From Chaetoceros tenuissimus (lineage: Eukaryota > Bacillariophyta > Thalassiosirophyceae > Chaetocerotales > Chaetocerotaceae): a stretch of 64,000 nt of DNA. Below are positions 63,666 through 64,000 of the stretch, piece after piece. Position numbers and translations under genes: made by a program. Below the pieces are notes generated by a model. That model was not told the DNA's origin, did no database searches, and worked only from the letters and a program-made list of their open reading frames with translations. Numbering within the stretch: position 1 is the stretch's first letter; each line of letters starts with the position of its first letter. The DNA lies in the NCBI GenBank assembly GCA_021927905.1, contig BLLK01000069.1, forward strand, positions 1,550,001 through 1,614,000, written 5' to 3'.

Positions 63666-64000
63666 AGTTGATAACAACTTTAGTATTCTATATTCTATGG
63701 GGGATGTTTTTTATTTTAGTACGTACAATGATGGCAATGATTTCGAAGTTAGATAATTTTGTTACATAAACAGCTGTGATCTTTTAGTTCTATAAAAAAC
63801 TGATACAATGTCTTGGAATTTAAAGTGTAAAGAAAAATCCGGAAATGACAAAGAAACTCGAAGCTGCATTTCTTTGTATTGGTGTCGATGAATGTGTAAA
63901 AGCGTGACACGACATTGCGGACACAACTTTATTCAAGATAAAAGCTGTGAAAAAAGTTTCAACGAGCAAAATATACACATAAATGTAATGAATACAAGAT
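63666..64000. other. 3' flank at window end
   Basis: No gene seen; A+T-rich. Confidence 0.4.
63719..63726. promoter_or_regulatory. GTACGTAC palindrome
   Basis: 54 bases past the DHHC copy 2 stop. If regulatory, it could serve a gene beyond the window. Confidence 0.2.

Overview
The window looks like nuclear DNA of a diatom, probably a centric one. This is an inference from several signs. The DNA is A+T-rich. I could place 24 short canonical GT-AG introns (63-153 nt). Two genes encode plastid-type bipartite leaders with a phenylalanine at the predicted signal-peptide cut (M16 protease, Rieske oxygenase). Gene content is that of a photosynthetic eukaryote. The standard genetic code is used throughout. 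I see no rRNA, CRISPR array or convincing tRNA.

Layout. 0.3-5 kb: TFIIH subunit TFB5, a pyrimidine-nucleotide-type carrier, a nitroreductase and the mRNA-export factor RAE1. 5.3-13.9 kb: two large glycosyltransferase-like membrane proteins whose 3' halves are almost identical. Between them lie a small four-helix membrane protein and an M16 protease predicted for the thylakoid lumen. 14.3-25.7 kb: a secreted astacin, UTP17/WDR75, a double DUF1244-molybdopterin adenylyltransferase fusion, an RS-rich cyclophilin, a DUF1415 protein and a PAO-like Rieske oxygenase. 25.7-27.4 kb is the longest gene-free stretch. 27.4-38.9 kb: a coiled-coil protein, an ankyrin protein, a leishmanolysin-type M8 protease, an NR2C2AP homologue, PP1, RNA 3'-phosphate cyclase and an unknown polar protein.

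39.3-46.1 kb holds a six-exon gene for a predicted 2135-residue surface protein. It joins DUF1800 and DUF1501, which are normally separate bacterial neighbours. It also carries a cytochrome b5-like His-Pro-Gly-Gly motif, a Cys-rich insert and one C-terminal membrane helix. Two adjacent introns of this gene are copies of each other and flank a 31-nt exon. 46.7-55.3 kb: a DNAJB6-like chaperone, a DHHC acyltransferase, a J protein with HPH instead of HPD, adenine phosphoribosyltransferase and an armadillo-repeat protein.

55,466-59,508 is an apparently intact, young DNA transposon. It has 211-bp terminal inverted repeats, TA flanks and an IS630/Tc1-type DD34E transposase, plus a convergent 675-residue gene of unknown function. 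Both genes start with the same ATG-CCT at the inner edges of the repeats, so each repeat supplies the leader and first two codons of one gene. The window ends with a four-exon unknown gene and a second DHHC acyltransferase, paralogous to the first.

The host genes do not form operons or one pathway. Most are housekeeping genes at ordinary spacing. The unusual content is the DUF1800/DUF1501/b5-like protein, the twin introns, the MoCo fusion, the gene-conversion pair and the two-gene transposon. All joins are by eye from splice signals, reading frame and family conservation; no search was run.
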